Shown: piece by piece, positions 1 through 6,919 of the stretch | Numbering within the stretch: the stretch's first letter is position 1 | Layout: each line of letters opens with the position of its first letter | NCBI GenBank assembly: GCA_020058355.1 | Contig: JAGVEG010000008.1 | Coordinates: 1 to 15,453 of the forward strand | Source of the DNA: Candidatus Berkelbacteria bacterium | GTDB lineage: Bacteria; Patescibacteriota; UBA1384; CAILIB01 | Reading direction: 5' to 3' | Length of the DNA stretch: 15,453 nt | Translations under genes and position numbers: made by a program | The notes under the pieces: generated by a model | Database searches by the model: none | What the model was told of the DNA's origin: nothing | The model's input: the letters and a program-made list of their open reading frames with translations, nothing else

Positions 1-2
1 CC

Positions 3-2465
3 GCCCTCACCTTGGCAATTAAGCGCACCGATGATGCTTCTGCTGAAGCATTCCTTGAAGACGTGTATGACGTGATCAAGAATCAAGAGGGCACGGTTTT
101 CACTGATGCCACAAGTTTTGTGCCTGAAACTAACGAGAAGATTCATATCATTGAGCAGTTCTCACAGAATGATGAGAACCAGCGCCAGGCCGATGAAGTA
201 GTCAGTGGCCTCATTGGCGGCAAACTGCAGGGTGCTCCCGAGGGCATTGCCCAGCTCGGTTGGCTGCTTGGTGGTATTCAGCTGGTCTTCCTTTCAATGC
301 TTGTCTTTGTTTCCTGGCGTGCAGCCCTGATTGCTGCGCTTGCGATTCCGTTAAGCCTTGGCTTTACTTCTATCTACCTCAGTCTTGTCGGTGTACAACT
401 TAATACCCTCGTTCTCTTCTCACTCGTCCTTGCAATTGGACTCGTTGTAGACCCTACCCTGGTAGCCCTCGAAGCTGTACAACGTGCAATGGACCGTGGT
501 CTTGGACGCCGTGAGGCGATTCTTGCCGCTATTCAGGATGTTGGTGCTGGTCTGTTCATGGCCGCACTTACCAACGTCATTGTTTTTGCCCCATTCGGCC
601 TTATCTCCGGCATTCTTGGTGACATCTTCCGGAATATTCCTTTGACAATTGTTCCGGCGGTTGTTGGCTCCTACATCGTACCTGTCGTGTTTCTTAGCTG
701 GATTGCTGGCTACTTCTTTAAGCGCACCAAGGGCAGTTCACAGGATGAAGAGGAAAATCTGTGGCCAATTGCTAAGTGGCTCATCACCCTTAATACCCGC
801 ATTCTCAAAACACACCCCAGTGTTCAGTTCCTGATCATCCTTGCCACAGCTGTACTTTCATTTGGTATTGCTGGTTACTACTTTGGCACCGGCAAGATTA
901 CCAGTGTACAGTTTAGCGATGCCGGTGCGGGAAGAAGCGCCATTATTTCCGGTGAGTTTGCCAACAAGATTAGTGGTGCGGACCGTACTGAAGTAGTGCA
1001 GCGCATTCACCAAACACTTCGTGACGAATCAGGCCTGTTCCGCTCGTATCCGTTTAGCGGCGGCCTGACGAGTGTGGTACTCCCCATCCCTGAGGATGAC
1101 GGCCTTGACGGCAAAGAGCTTGCCGACGCGCTCCGCCCAGCTCTACTGGACACCGTTGGCACTAAAGTCATTGACTTCTCTATTGATCGTGAAAGCACGG
1201 GACCGCCAAGTACGGCGTATCAGATTTCTTTTGCCCTCAAGGATGGCTCATCGTCAGAGTTGGCACAGGCTGCACAATCACTCCGCAACACCCTTGATAA
1301 GGTATGTGTAAGCGGAACTGGTGCATCACTCGAAGTTACGATTGATGAGAACTGTGGTAACACCAAGGGCATTACCCGCATTAACGACAGCATTACTGGT
1401 CGTGAGCGTGGAAGTATTGTTATCGATCTTAATCGTGAAGCAATTGCCCGTGGCTACCAGATTAGCGGCGCACCTGCGAGTGGTCTCGTCCTTGCTTCTC
1501 TCGGGGGCAGACTTGCAAGTAGCAGTCCTTTCTCAGCTCTTGATATTACGATCGATGGTGCCACGTGGCCGGTCTTCATCAACCAACAGGATGCAGGTAT
1601 CACCTCAAAGAGCGCACTTGCCGATAGTTCCGTACGTGGTCTTGGTGGTGTAGCGCGTGTCGATGATCTTGGCGATATCACCGAGAGCTTTGCCGCTCCA
1701 ACCATTACTCGTACCAATGGTCAGACTCAGCACATCGTTGAGGCTGCAATCTCATCACCAAGTGACCAGCAACTTGCAAGTAGCATTAGTGCCGCTGTGG
1801 TTGAGTACCACAAAGACGGTCTTGAAGTGAACGGTACGAGGGTTACTGTTGAGCAGTTTAGCGAAGGTATTGATGCCTCATTCGCCAAGTCATTTTCTGA
1901 GCTTGGTATCGCGCTCCTCCTTGCCATCTTCCTCACCTACCTCGTACTAGTTATTTTCTTCGGATCATTCTTGAAGCCACTTGCTATCCTGTACACTATC
2001 CCACTTACCTTCATCGGTATGTTCCCAGCCCTCGCTGGTATCGGTGGTGGTCAGCTTGGTTTCCTCGAGATTATTGGCCTGATTATCTTAATTGGTATTG
2101 TTGAGAACGTGGTTATCTTCTTGATTGACGCCGCAAACACTCGCGTAGCTGAGGGATGGGACTACAAGAAGGCAATTGCCCATGCATCAGGTATGCGCTT
2201 CCGCCCAGTACTCCTTACGAGCCTGACAACTGGTCTTTCACTGATTCCTCTTATCGTAACCAGTGATTTCTACCGTTCGCTAGCTACTGTTATTGTCTTC
2301 GGACTGCTCAGCTCTGGGATTACTGCATTGATTACCACCCCAATTCTCTACTCCTACTTCACCTGGCTTTCTGAAAAGTTTTTAGCCGCGCCATTCTGGC
2401 AGAAGGTCCTCTTCTTTATTCCCGTTATTTCGATCGTTCAGCAAATCGTCTGGGCACGGAAATAA
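3..2465 (+). CDS. RND-superfamily efflux/transport permease, N-terminus missing
   Basis: This is a proton-driven (in known relatives) inner-membrane transporter of the AcrB/HAE type. The frame is open to the window edge. The first visible start, a TTG at 12, lies inside the porter domain, so it is not the real start. Roughly 250 N-terminal residues are missing compared with the usual 1000-1050. Counting from the TTG, TM2-TM6 lie at about 80-238, TM7 at 272-292, a large extracytoplasmic domain at 293-627, and TM8-TM12 at 628-785. An additional hydrophobic tail follows at about 797-816. The TM4 motif reads GLVVDPTLVALE: the first Asp of the usual DD or DN pair is present (D147) and the second is Pro. 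The TM10 motif reads GIVENVVIFLID: the AcrB K940 position is Asn (N699), as in many relatives, preceded by an unusual Glu (E698). The conserved RFRPVLLTSL segment after TM10 is intact. C432 and C448 could form a disulfide in the outer domain. Family assignment is firm; the substrate is unknown. No membrane-fusion or outer-membrane partner is visible. Confidence 0.9.
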   Translation, partial: ALTLAIKRTDDASAEAFLEDVYDVIKNQEGTVFTDATSFVPETNEKIHIIEQFSQNDENQRQADEVVSGLIGGKLQGAPEGIAQLGWLLGGIQLVFLSMLVFVSWRAALIAALAIPLSLGFTSIYLSLVGVQLNTLVLFSLVLAIGLVVDPTLVALEAVQRAMDRGLGRREAILAAIQDVGAGLFMAALTNVIVFAPFGLISGILGDIFRNIPLTIVPAVVGSYIVPVVFLSWIAGYFFKRTKGSSQDEEENLWPIAKWLITLNTRILKTHPSVQFLIILATAVLSFGIAGYYFGTGKITSVQFSDAGAGRSAIISGEFANKISGADRTEVVQRIHQTLRDESGLFRSYPFSGGLTSVVLPIPEDDGLDGKELADALRPALLDTVGTKVIDFSIDRESTGPPSTAYQISFALKDGSSSELAQAAQSLRNTLDKVCVSGTGASLEVTIDENCGNTKGITRINDSITGRERGSIVIDLNREAIARGYQISGAPASGLVLASLGGRLASSSPFSALDITIDGATWPVFINQQDAGITSKSALADSSVRGLGGVARVDDLGDITESFAAPTITRTNGQTQHIVEAAISSPSDQQLASSISAAVVEYHKDGLEVNGTRVTVEQFSEGIDASFAKSFSELGIALLLAIFLTYLVLVIFFGSFLKPLAILYTIPLTFIGMFPALAGIGGGQLGFLEIIGLIILIGIVENVVIFLIDAANTRVAEGWDYKKAIAHASGMRFRPVLLTSLTTGLSLIPLIVTSDFYRSLATVIVFGLLSSGITALITTPILYSYFTWLSEKFLAAPFWQKVLFFIPVISIVQQIVWARK

Positions 2466-2480
2466 CGATTGCCACTCAGA

Positions 2481-2519
2481 GGCCCCCGGATGCACACATG
2501 CAGATCCGGGGGCCTTTTT
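2481..2519 (+). terminator. Intrinsic terminator after the RND gene
   Basis: A perfect 11-bp GC-rich stem (GGCCCCCGGAT at 2481-2491 pairing with ATCCGGGGGCC at 2504-2514) encloses a 12-base loop and is followed by TTTTT at 2515-2519. It begins 15 bases after the transporter stop codon and should isolate that gene from the downstream ATPase gene. Confidence 0.93.
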
Positions 2520-2577
2520 AGATTTAGCCTGAGGTTTTTTGAATGAGTTCGTTTTTGTATGTCGAAGACGCAGGGTG

Positions 2578-2583
2578 TACACT
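2578..2583 (+). promoter_or_regulatory. Possible -10 element for a leaderless ATPase mRNA
   Basis: TACACT matches the TATAAT consensus at four of six positions and ends six bases before the ATG at 2590, so transcription would be expected to begin at or next to the start codon. A weak -35-like TTGTAT sits 17 bases upstream (2555-2560). No convincing Shine-Dalgarno sequence is at normal spacing: an AGGG lies about 15 bases upstream of the ATG. The preceding terminator means the gene needs its own promoter. This is inference from short motifs. Confidence 0.3.
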
Positions 2584-2589
2584 AATGAC

Positions 2590-3849
2590 ATGGATCCCCT
2601 TGCCCAAACAGAGCAGGTGCGCCCCAGTGACTCTCCCCTTCCGGAGGCACTATTCCAGCGCATCACCCAACTCTTTAGCTCGGTGCAGACTGCCCCCGAT
2701 GTTGTTGATATGCTCTTGGAATTCAGTGCAGGAGCAAGTGTCTCAGACCTTCTCCTTGAGCCAGGTGAGGAAATTTCGCGCGTTCGGGTGCGCCTTGATG
2801 GCGTGCTTCGTACCTGCATCCTGGTACCCAATGACATGTTCCATGCCATGACCGCCCGCGTGAAGGTTTTGGCTCAGGCTGACTCGGGCAACCTGCGCGC
2901 CGCCACCACTGAAGGAAAGTTCCGCTTTAACTACAATGCGAAGCCAGTTACGGTGCGTGTAGCCCTTGCTCAAGTTGTTGGTGGCGAGCTTTGTGCCATG
3001 CGTTTACATGACAGCACCAGCATGGAGCGTAGCCTGCGCGACCTCGGCATCCAGGAGCCCTATGTCTCACAGTTTGAGAAGATTATCACCGCAAAGAACG
3101 GGCTCATCATGGTCTGTGGTCCAACCGGAGCAGGAAAAACGGCAACGCTCTACAGTAGTCTACAACTGCTCAATGACGGTAAGACAAACCTTATCTCTAT
3201 TGAAGACCCGATCGAGTACGTTATTGCTGGCGTAAACCAGATGGAGGTAAATGCTGAGCATGGATTAAGCTTTGCAAACGGACTCCGTGTAAGCCTTCGC
3301 CTAAACCCCGATGTCATGCTGGTTGGTGAGGTGCGTGACCAAGAAACAGCAAAGATCAGCATCGAATCAGCACTCACAGGCCACCTGGTTCTCACTACGC
3401 TTCATGCCAATAGTGCGGTTTCGGCAATTTCGCGCCTTAAAGATCTCGAGATTGAGAACTTCTTTATCGCCGCTGCCCTGAAGTGTGTTGTCTGTCAGCG
3501 CTTGATCCGAAAGACCTGCGAGCATTGTGGTGCCTGGCGACTCCCCACCACTGAAGAGGCTGCTGCCTACCAACAGATCACTGGCACAGCACTTGCTCAA
3601 CAATTTGCCGGGGTTGGATGTGAAGTTTGTAGTGGGAGTGGCTATCACGGCCGACTTGCCCTCTATGAGATTGCCTTCATTAATGATGCCATACGCCAAC
3701 TTATCTTGAGCGCAAAGAGCGAGCAGGAAATTCTTGCAGGGCTTCGCCAGCAAGGCTTCCGCACTGTCCTTGAGGACGGCCTCGCAAAGGTAACGGCCGG
3801 ACAAACAACGCTTATTGAGGTCCTAACCGGCTGCTACTCCGGGGCCTAA
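2590..3849 (+). CDS. GspE/PilB-family secretion or type IV pilus ATPase, short form
   Basis: This is a hexameric cytoplasmic ATPase of the type II secretion/type IV pilus extension family, which drives pilin assembly. From the ATG at 2590 it has 419 residues. The frame continues upstream to a TTG at 2539, but those 17 extra residues are Arg-rich and do not resemble the family. Visible motifs: Walker A GPTGAGKT at 177-184, Asp box IEDP at 204-207, Walker B region LNPDVMLVGEVRD at 238-250 with E247, and His box TGHLVLTTLH at 263-272. A four-Cys zinc site typical of GspE/PilB is at C310, C313, C344 and C347, with two additional cysteines at C299 and C302. The N1 domain of full-length PilB (usually about 560 residues) is absent. 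The N2 domain is divergent: the usual SDIHxEP reads SDLLLEP, and the RLPQDG segment is replaced by RAATTEG. It is not a PilT-type retraction ATPase, because the zinc site is present. No other pilus gene is in the window, so the exact machine is unproven. Confidence 0.92.
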   Translation: MDPLAQTEQVRPSDSPLPEALFQRITQLFSSVQTAPDVVDMLLEFSAGASVSDLLLEPGEEISRVRVRLDGVLRTCILVPNDMFHAMTARVKVLAQADSGNLRAATTEGKFRFNYNAKPVTVRVALAQVVGGELCAMRLHDSTSMERSLRDLGIQEPYVSQFEKIITAKNGLIMVCGPTGAGKTATLYSSLQLLNDGKTNLISIEDPIEYVIAGVNQMEVNAEHGLSFANGLRVSLRLNPDVMLVGEVRDQETAKISIESALTGHLVLTTLHANSAVSAISRLKDLEIENFFIAAALKCVVCQRLIRKTCEHCGAWRLPTTEEAAAYQQITGTALAQQFAGVGCEVCSGSGYHGRLALYEIAFINDAIRQLILSAKSEQEILAGLRQQGFRTVLEDGLAKVTAGQTTLIEVLTGCYSGA

Positions 3850-3850
3850 G

Positions 3851-3879
3851 AAAAAGTCCCCATCGAGTGGGGACTTTTT
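3851..3879. terminator. Bidirectional terminator between convergent genes
   Basis: AAAAAGTCCCC (3851-3861) and GGGGACTTTTT (3869-3879) form an 11-bp perfect stem with a 7-base loop. The A tract and T tract make it work in both directions. It starts one base after the plus-strand ATPase stop codon (ends 3849) and stops one base before the minus-strand pyrophosphatase stop codon (3881-3883), so both converging transcripts probably end here. Confidence 0.93.
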
Positions 3880-3880
3880 A

Positions 3881-4816
3881 CTACGAGACAGTCGCGTAGG
3901 CAGCCTCAAGTGGTGGCATGATCTGCTTCTTGCGAGAAACAATGCCGGGAAGTACAAAATCACCCGCTGCGTCAGGCATGACATCAAAGGCACGCATCGC
4001 GATTGCACTTTCATGCTCGCTTGGGACCAGTAGGTGTGCTTCCTGCTTCAGAATATCTACAATGAAGAAGTAGGCACCTGTCAGGTCCGCTGTTTCTTTT
4101 TGGGTAGCAAGCTCAGCAACGATATCTTCACGAATACGCAGCGCATTTACCGGCTTGGTAGTTTCATGAGCACACACCAACACCCTATGACCGTTAAGGG
4201 TGTATTCCTTACTGTCAGCCCGTACTATTTCAGCAATACTAAGGCCCGAGAGGTCTGATTTTGCCGCAAACATAGCATCTGCCAACTCATCGGTTGCCAT
4301 GCCAGAGAACGCTGGGAGTTGCTCAAGTAGGGCCATATCACGTGGTGTGGTGGTCGGACTCGTGCCGTTCAGCGTGTCAGAGATAATCGCCGCCTGGGCC
4401 ATCAGCGCGTATTCACGTGGAATAACCGCCCCCTTGCTCTGTGCGCGCTCAATAAGGATGGTTGCCGTGCAGGCAACGGGCTCAATAAGAACGGGGATTG
4501 GTACACCTGTTTTAAGGCCACCGGCAAGAAGATGGTGATCAACGATTCCTCGCAGTACACCATTGCCAATTGTTTCAGGGAGTTCGCCTGGGTTATTGGT
4601 GTCAACAATGAAGACCTCCTGACCTTCAGCAACCTCGGTAAGTAGCTCTGGCTTGGTAATTCCCGCAACTTCAAGCACATAAGCAGTTTCCTTATTCAAC
4701 TCACCAAGCCGAACTGCCTGCGATTCGGTGCCCGTCTCACGAAGCCACCACGCAGCAATGAGCGCGCTACAAATAGTATCGGTATCGGGGTTTTTGTGAC
4801 CAAAGACGGTAATCAT
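3881..4816 (-). CDS. ppaC: Family II Mn-dependent inorganic pyrophosphatase
   Basis: This cytoplasmic enzyme hydrolyses pyrophosphate to two phosphates, pulling nucleic acid, protein and lipid synthesis forward. The protein has 311 residues, the usual length for this DHH-superfamily enzyme without CBS domains. Metal-binding motifs are clear: GHKNPDTDT at 6-14 (H7, D11, D13), IVD with D72, DHH at 93-95, and ISD with D147. The C-terminal substrate-binding motif SRKKQI is at 294-299. One difference from the Bacillus subtilis protein is VDTNN at 71-75 where VDHNE is usual; the metal-binding Asp is kept. Family membership is clear across the whole length. It is the last gene of a four-gene minus-strand operon, 11 bases after the HIT gene stop codon, with no recognisable Shine-Dalgarno sequence, so translational coupling is likely. 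It ends at the shared bidirectional terminator. Confidence 0.95.
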   Translation of the reverse strand: MITVFGHKNPDTDTICSALIAAWWLRETGTESQAVRLGELNKETAYVLEVAGITKPELLTEVAEGQEVFIVDTNNPGELPETIGNGVLRGIVDHHLLAGGLKTGVPIPVLIEPVACTATILIERAQSKGAVIPREYALMAQAAIISDTLNGTSPTTTPRDMALLEQLPAFSGMATDELADAMFAAKSDLSGLSIAEIVRADSKEYTLNGHRVLVCAHETTKPVNALRIREDIVAELATQKETADLTGAYFFIVDILKQEAHLLVPSEHESAIAMRAFDVMPDAAGDFVLPGIVSRKKQIMPPLEAAYATVS

Positions 4817-4827
4817 AGAGGTAAACG

Positions 4828-5280
4828 TTATGCTTGTGCGATATGTGCAGCCACCGTAGCTAAATGCATGTCGTCAGCGCGGGCTGCATCGTGGCTGGAG
4901 ATGTACCCTGGATATTCATCATACCAGGTTGTAATCGCTCCGTGGATCGGCCGCCACTCCCCTGCTGTGCCATGCATGGGGAATAACTTTGCATGTAGGT
5001 AATCAACCCCAAATCCCTCAAATACGAGGGCTGGACGATCGCAATCAGGAAAGGCCCGCACTAGCTTCTCGGCTACTGTGCGAACAGCATCCATGAGCTG
5101 TGTAAGTCGCACAGGTGCAACCTTCCAAACATTGCTGGGCTGATAGTCTTTGGGGATTACCACCGTCACTCCTTCGGTGTTGGGGAAAATACTCAAGAAG
5201 GCAAGGTGGTGCTCATCTTCCCATACTTTGTGACACGGAAGTTCTCCGCGAACAATCTTTGAAAATACATCATCACGCAT
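4828..5280 (-). CDS. HIT-family nucleotide hydrolase/transferase, altered triad
   Basis: This 150-residue protein has the HIT (histidine triad) fold. Known members hydrolyse nucleoside phosphoramidates, dinucleoside polyphosphates or adenylated conjugates. The N-terminal half matches well: DVFSKIVRGELP at 4-15, the EDEHHLAFLS strand region at 21-30, and VVIPK at 40-44. The signature normally reads His-x-His-x-His; here it is Y94-L-H96-A-K98-L-F-P, followed by MHGT at 102-105. Only the middle His, which is the nucleophile in studied HIT enzymes, remains. From memory, a HIT subgroup with a KLxPMHG signature exists, so this is probably subgroup membership rather than decay. The start is the ATG at 5280; the DVFxKIVxGE opening is where HIT proteins normally begin. 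It lies 55 bases after the methyltransferase gene and 11 bases before ppaC on the same strand. Its substrate is unknown. Confidence 0.85.
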   Translation of the reverse strand: MRDDVFSKIVRGELPCHKVWEDEHHLAFLSIFPNTEGVTVVIPKDYQPSNVWKVAPVRLTQLMDAVRTVAEKLVRAFPDCDRPALVFEGFGVDYLHAKLFPMHGTAGEWRPIHGAITTWYDEYPGYISSHDAARADDMHLATVAAHIAQA

Positions 5281-5335
5281 AGCGAGTACTTACGGATCTC
5301 TCTCTAGTGAAGCAGGTTTAGCCAAGGATCTCCAC

Positions 5336-6244
5336 TCAAACCTCGTACGTGTGAATTCGATGAATTGCCTGTGGTAGCTCCCTGGTATGAGGACGGTACT
5401 CACCCTTCTTACGCAAGAGTACCGCAAAGCCTCCTGCCCCATACCCTTCGCCGGGCCAGAACCGGCTGCAGGCAAGTTCAGAATACGTTGAACGGAATTG
5501 TACTAGCTCAGGCACGGCAACTGTCTCAAAGTCAAGGTGCTTCGCGCAGAACCATTCGGCCATTCCCTCGTTCTCAGCACGGCTAAACGTACAGGTACTA
5601 TACAGCAGATAACCCCCTGACTGTACCGTCGCAGCAGCAGCTGCCAGAATCCGGCGCTGTCGCATCACCGCCTGACTCACGGTTCCCGCATACCAAGCAG
5701 CGGGATGCTCAACCCCGCGAAAACAAAGCGACTGACCAGAGCATGGAGCATCAACAAGTACTACTGAGAAATACTCGCGTGCATATTCTCGCCAGATTGA
5801 CGGATCATGACGAGTAATCATGGCAGGGAAAAGCTCGAGGCGTTCAATCGTATCCGTCAGTGCACCTAGGCGCTTTCCGATAACTTCATTACCCACCAAG
5901 AGGTGTGGTTTCACAAAACCATAGGCAAGCACACTCTTACCACCAGGAGAGGCACAGAGATCAAGGACCGCACCGTCCTGCTGAAGACCTCGCAGATGTG
6001 AGCCAACCAGCGCCGAGCTGTAATCCATCTGGTAGCACTGGTCGCTGAGTGGTTGGTTTTCAGTAATCCAATCCGGGAGAAATGAAAGGTTGCCCGCTAC
6101 TGGCTGATTGTGCTTGGGCCACACCTGCACCGATCGGGTTTGTGAAACAGTAAAACAGGCCACAAGCTGCGTAACTCGTTGCTCGGCATCAGGTAAGTCA
6201 CGCAATGCCTTGCTGAATTTTTCTTCCCACTGGATAGCGGCCAT
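5336..6244 (-). CDS. RsmB/RsmF-type RNA 5-methylcytosine methyltransferase
   Basis: This is an S-adenosylmethionine-dependent enzyme of the NOL1/NOP2/Sun family that methylates cytosine C5 in rRNA or tRNA. From the ATG at 6244 it has 302 residues. Motif I is DLCASPGGKS at 95-104 (SAM binding). Motif IV is VDAPCSG at 164-170, with C168 as the Cys that helps release product. Motif VI is YSTCTFS at 215-221, with C218 as the covalent nucleophile. A C-terminal RFWPGEGYGAGGF segment is typical of the family. It lacks both the NusB-like N-terminal domain of RsmB and the C-terminal PUA-like extension of RsmF, so the target base (16S C967, C1407 or a tRNA position) cannot be assigned. The frame extends to an ATG at 6286, but the start at 6244 overlaps the upstream stop as TAATG, a classic coupling arrangement, and the extra 14 residues are unlike the family. 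It is the second gene of the operon. Confidence 0.92.
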   Translation of the reverse strand: MAAIQWEEKFSKALRDLPDAEQRVTQLVACFTVSQTRSVQVWPKHNQPVAGNLSFLPDWITENQPLSDQCYQMDYSSALVGSHLRGLQQDGAVLDLCASPGGKSVLAYGFVKPHLLVGNEVIGKRLGALTDTIERLELFPAMITRHDPSIWREYAREYFSVVLVDAPCSGQSLCFRGVEHPAAWYAGTVSQAVMRQRRILAAAAATVQSGGYLLYSTCTFSRAENEGMAEWFCAKHLDFETVAVPELVQFRSTYSELACSRFWPGEGYGAGGFAVLLRKKGEYRPHTRELPQAIHRIHTYEV

Positions 6245-6831
6245 TACCGTGCCCTTCGCCCTAGTTGTTCGGCGTGCTGCAACCAACCTTCACGCTCAGT
6301 GTCGGTGCGGAAAAGTGCGCGGGTATGGATGGTGCGGGAGACCGGGTAGAAACCAACATACCAAAAGACCGCCCAATGAAGCGCCCACCCTATTGGTGAC
6401 AATAATGCCACATCCATGACATACCAAGGCGAATCTTGTGTGGTAATCACCCGCGCAGAGCGACCTTTGAGCAGTCTGATTGGCACAAGTTGCGGCCATG
6501 GCCATAGCCACACAGATCGATACTTGTAGGCAAAACCAGGAGTAAGCACTCGATCAAGAAATCCCTTCACCAGTGCCGGCGGCATCCCCCACCATATAGG
6601 AAATACCCAGACCACATGCTCTGCTTCAGTGATGTACTGCTGGGCACGTTGAAGGTCAGGCTCGAGCTCTGGCTGCTTTGTGAAGTTTGGGTCGAATACC
6701 AGATCACGCAGGGCAAGAAGGCGGACTGCATTTCCCGTGGCGATAGCACCCGTCACGTACCGCGCGGCGAGTGCTGCACCAAAACTACCCTCGCGGGGAT
6801 GGCCATCGATAACGAGTATATTCTTTGACAT
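6244..6831 (-). CDS. Flavodoxin-fold NAD(P)H oxidoreductase (quinone reductase type)
   Basis: The protein belongs to the flavodoxin_2 family (KefF/MdaB/NQO1-like), FMN- or FAD-binding enzymes that reduce quinones or similar acceptors with NAD(P)H. From the ATG at 6831 it has 195 residues. Visible landmarks are ILVIDGHPREGSF at 5-17 (first strand and phosphate-binding loop), VFPIWWGMPPALVKGFLDRV at 76-95 (the characteristic flavin/dimer motif), GFAYKY at 99-104, and TTQDSPWY at 130-137. The frame runs upstream to 6954, but that would cross the preceding gene's terminator and overlap its 3' end, and its first 41 residues are not family-like; the Met-Ser-Lys start just before the first strand fits best. 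It is the first gene of the four-gene operon and overlaps the methyltransferase start by one base (TAATG). It has several Trp residues at 108-112 (WLWPW). The exact acceptor is unknown. Confidence 0.9.
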   Translation of the reverse strand: MSKNILVIDGHPREGSFGAALAARYVTGAIATGNAVRLLALRDLVFDPNFTKQPELEPDLQRAQQYITEAEHVVWVFPIWWGMPPALVKGFLDRVLTPGFAYKYRSVWLWPWPQLVPIRLLKGRSARVITTQDSPWYVMDVALLSPIGWALHWAVFWYVGFYPVSRTIHTRALFRTDTEREGWLQHAEQLGRRAR

Positions 6832-6837
6832 ATGCTT

Positions 6838-6881
6838 ACTATAGCGAAAGTTCAGGATTTGTTTGCCTGCAGAACTATAGC
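6838..6881 (-). promoter_or_regulatory. Operon promoter region with repeated GCTATAGT
   Basis: Read on the minus strand, TATAGT (6843-6838) matches TATAAT at five of six positions and ends six bases before the ATG at 6831, so a leaderless transcript is plausible. No good -35 is seen at 16-18 bases upstream (GCAAAC at 17). The 8-mer GCTATAGT occurs twice, at 6845-6838 and 6881-6874, exactly 36 bases apart. Its core CTATAG is palindromic. The upstream copy could be a second -10 or part of a binding site. Confidence 0.4.
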
Positions 6882-6882
6882 C

Positions 6883-6917
6883 ACACAAAAACCACCCTTC
6901 CGGGTGGTTTTCTGTGT
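6883..6917 (-). terminator. Intrinsic terminator of the giant surface-protein gene
   Basis: AAAACCACCC (6888-6897) pairs with GGGTGGTTTT (6902-6911) around a 4-base loop. The stem extends five more pairs past one bulged C at 6912. On the minus strand, the stem runs into TTTTT. It begins three bases after the TAG stop at 6920-6922 and separates this gene from the four-gene operon. Confidence 0.9.
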
Positions 6918-6919
6918 TT

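Noticed and set aside
12..14. TTG at 12 as the true start of the RND gene
   Set aside because: The frame is open upstream to the window edge, and about 250 residues including TM1 are missing relative to the family, so the gene is simply cut by the window.
2382..2849. 155-codon minus-strand open frame spanning the end of the RND gene and start of the ATPase gene
   Set aside because: It crosses the strong terminator at 2481-2519 and overlaps two well-supported genes; its Arg/Ser-rich product resembles nothing known.
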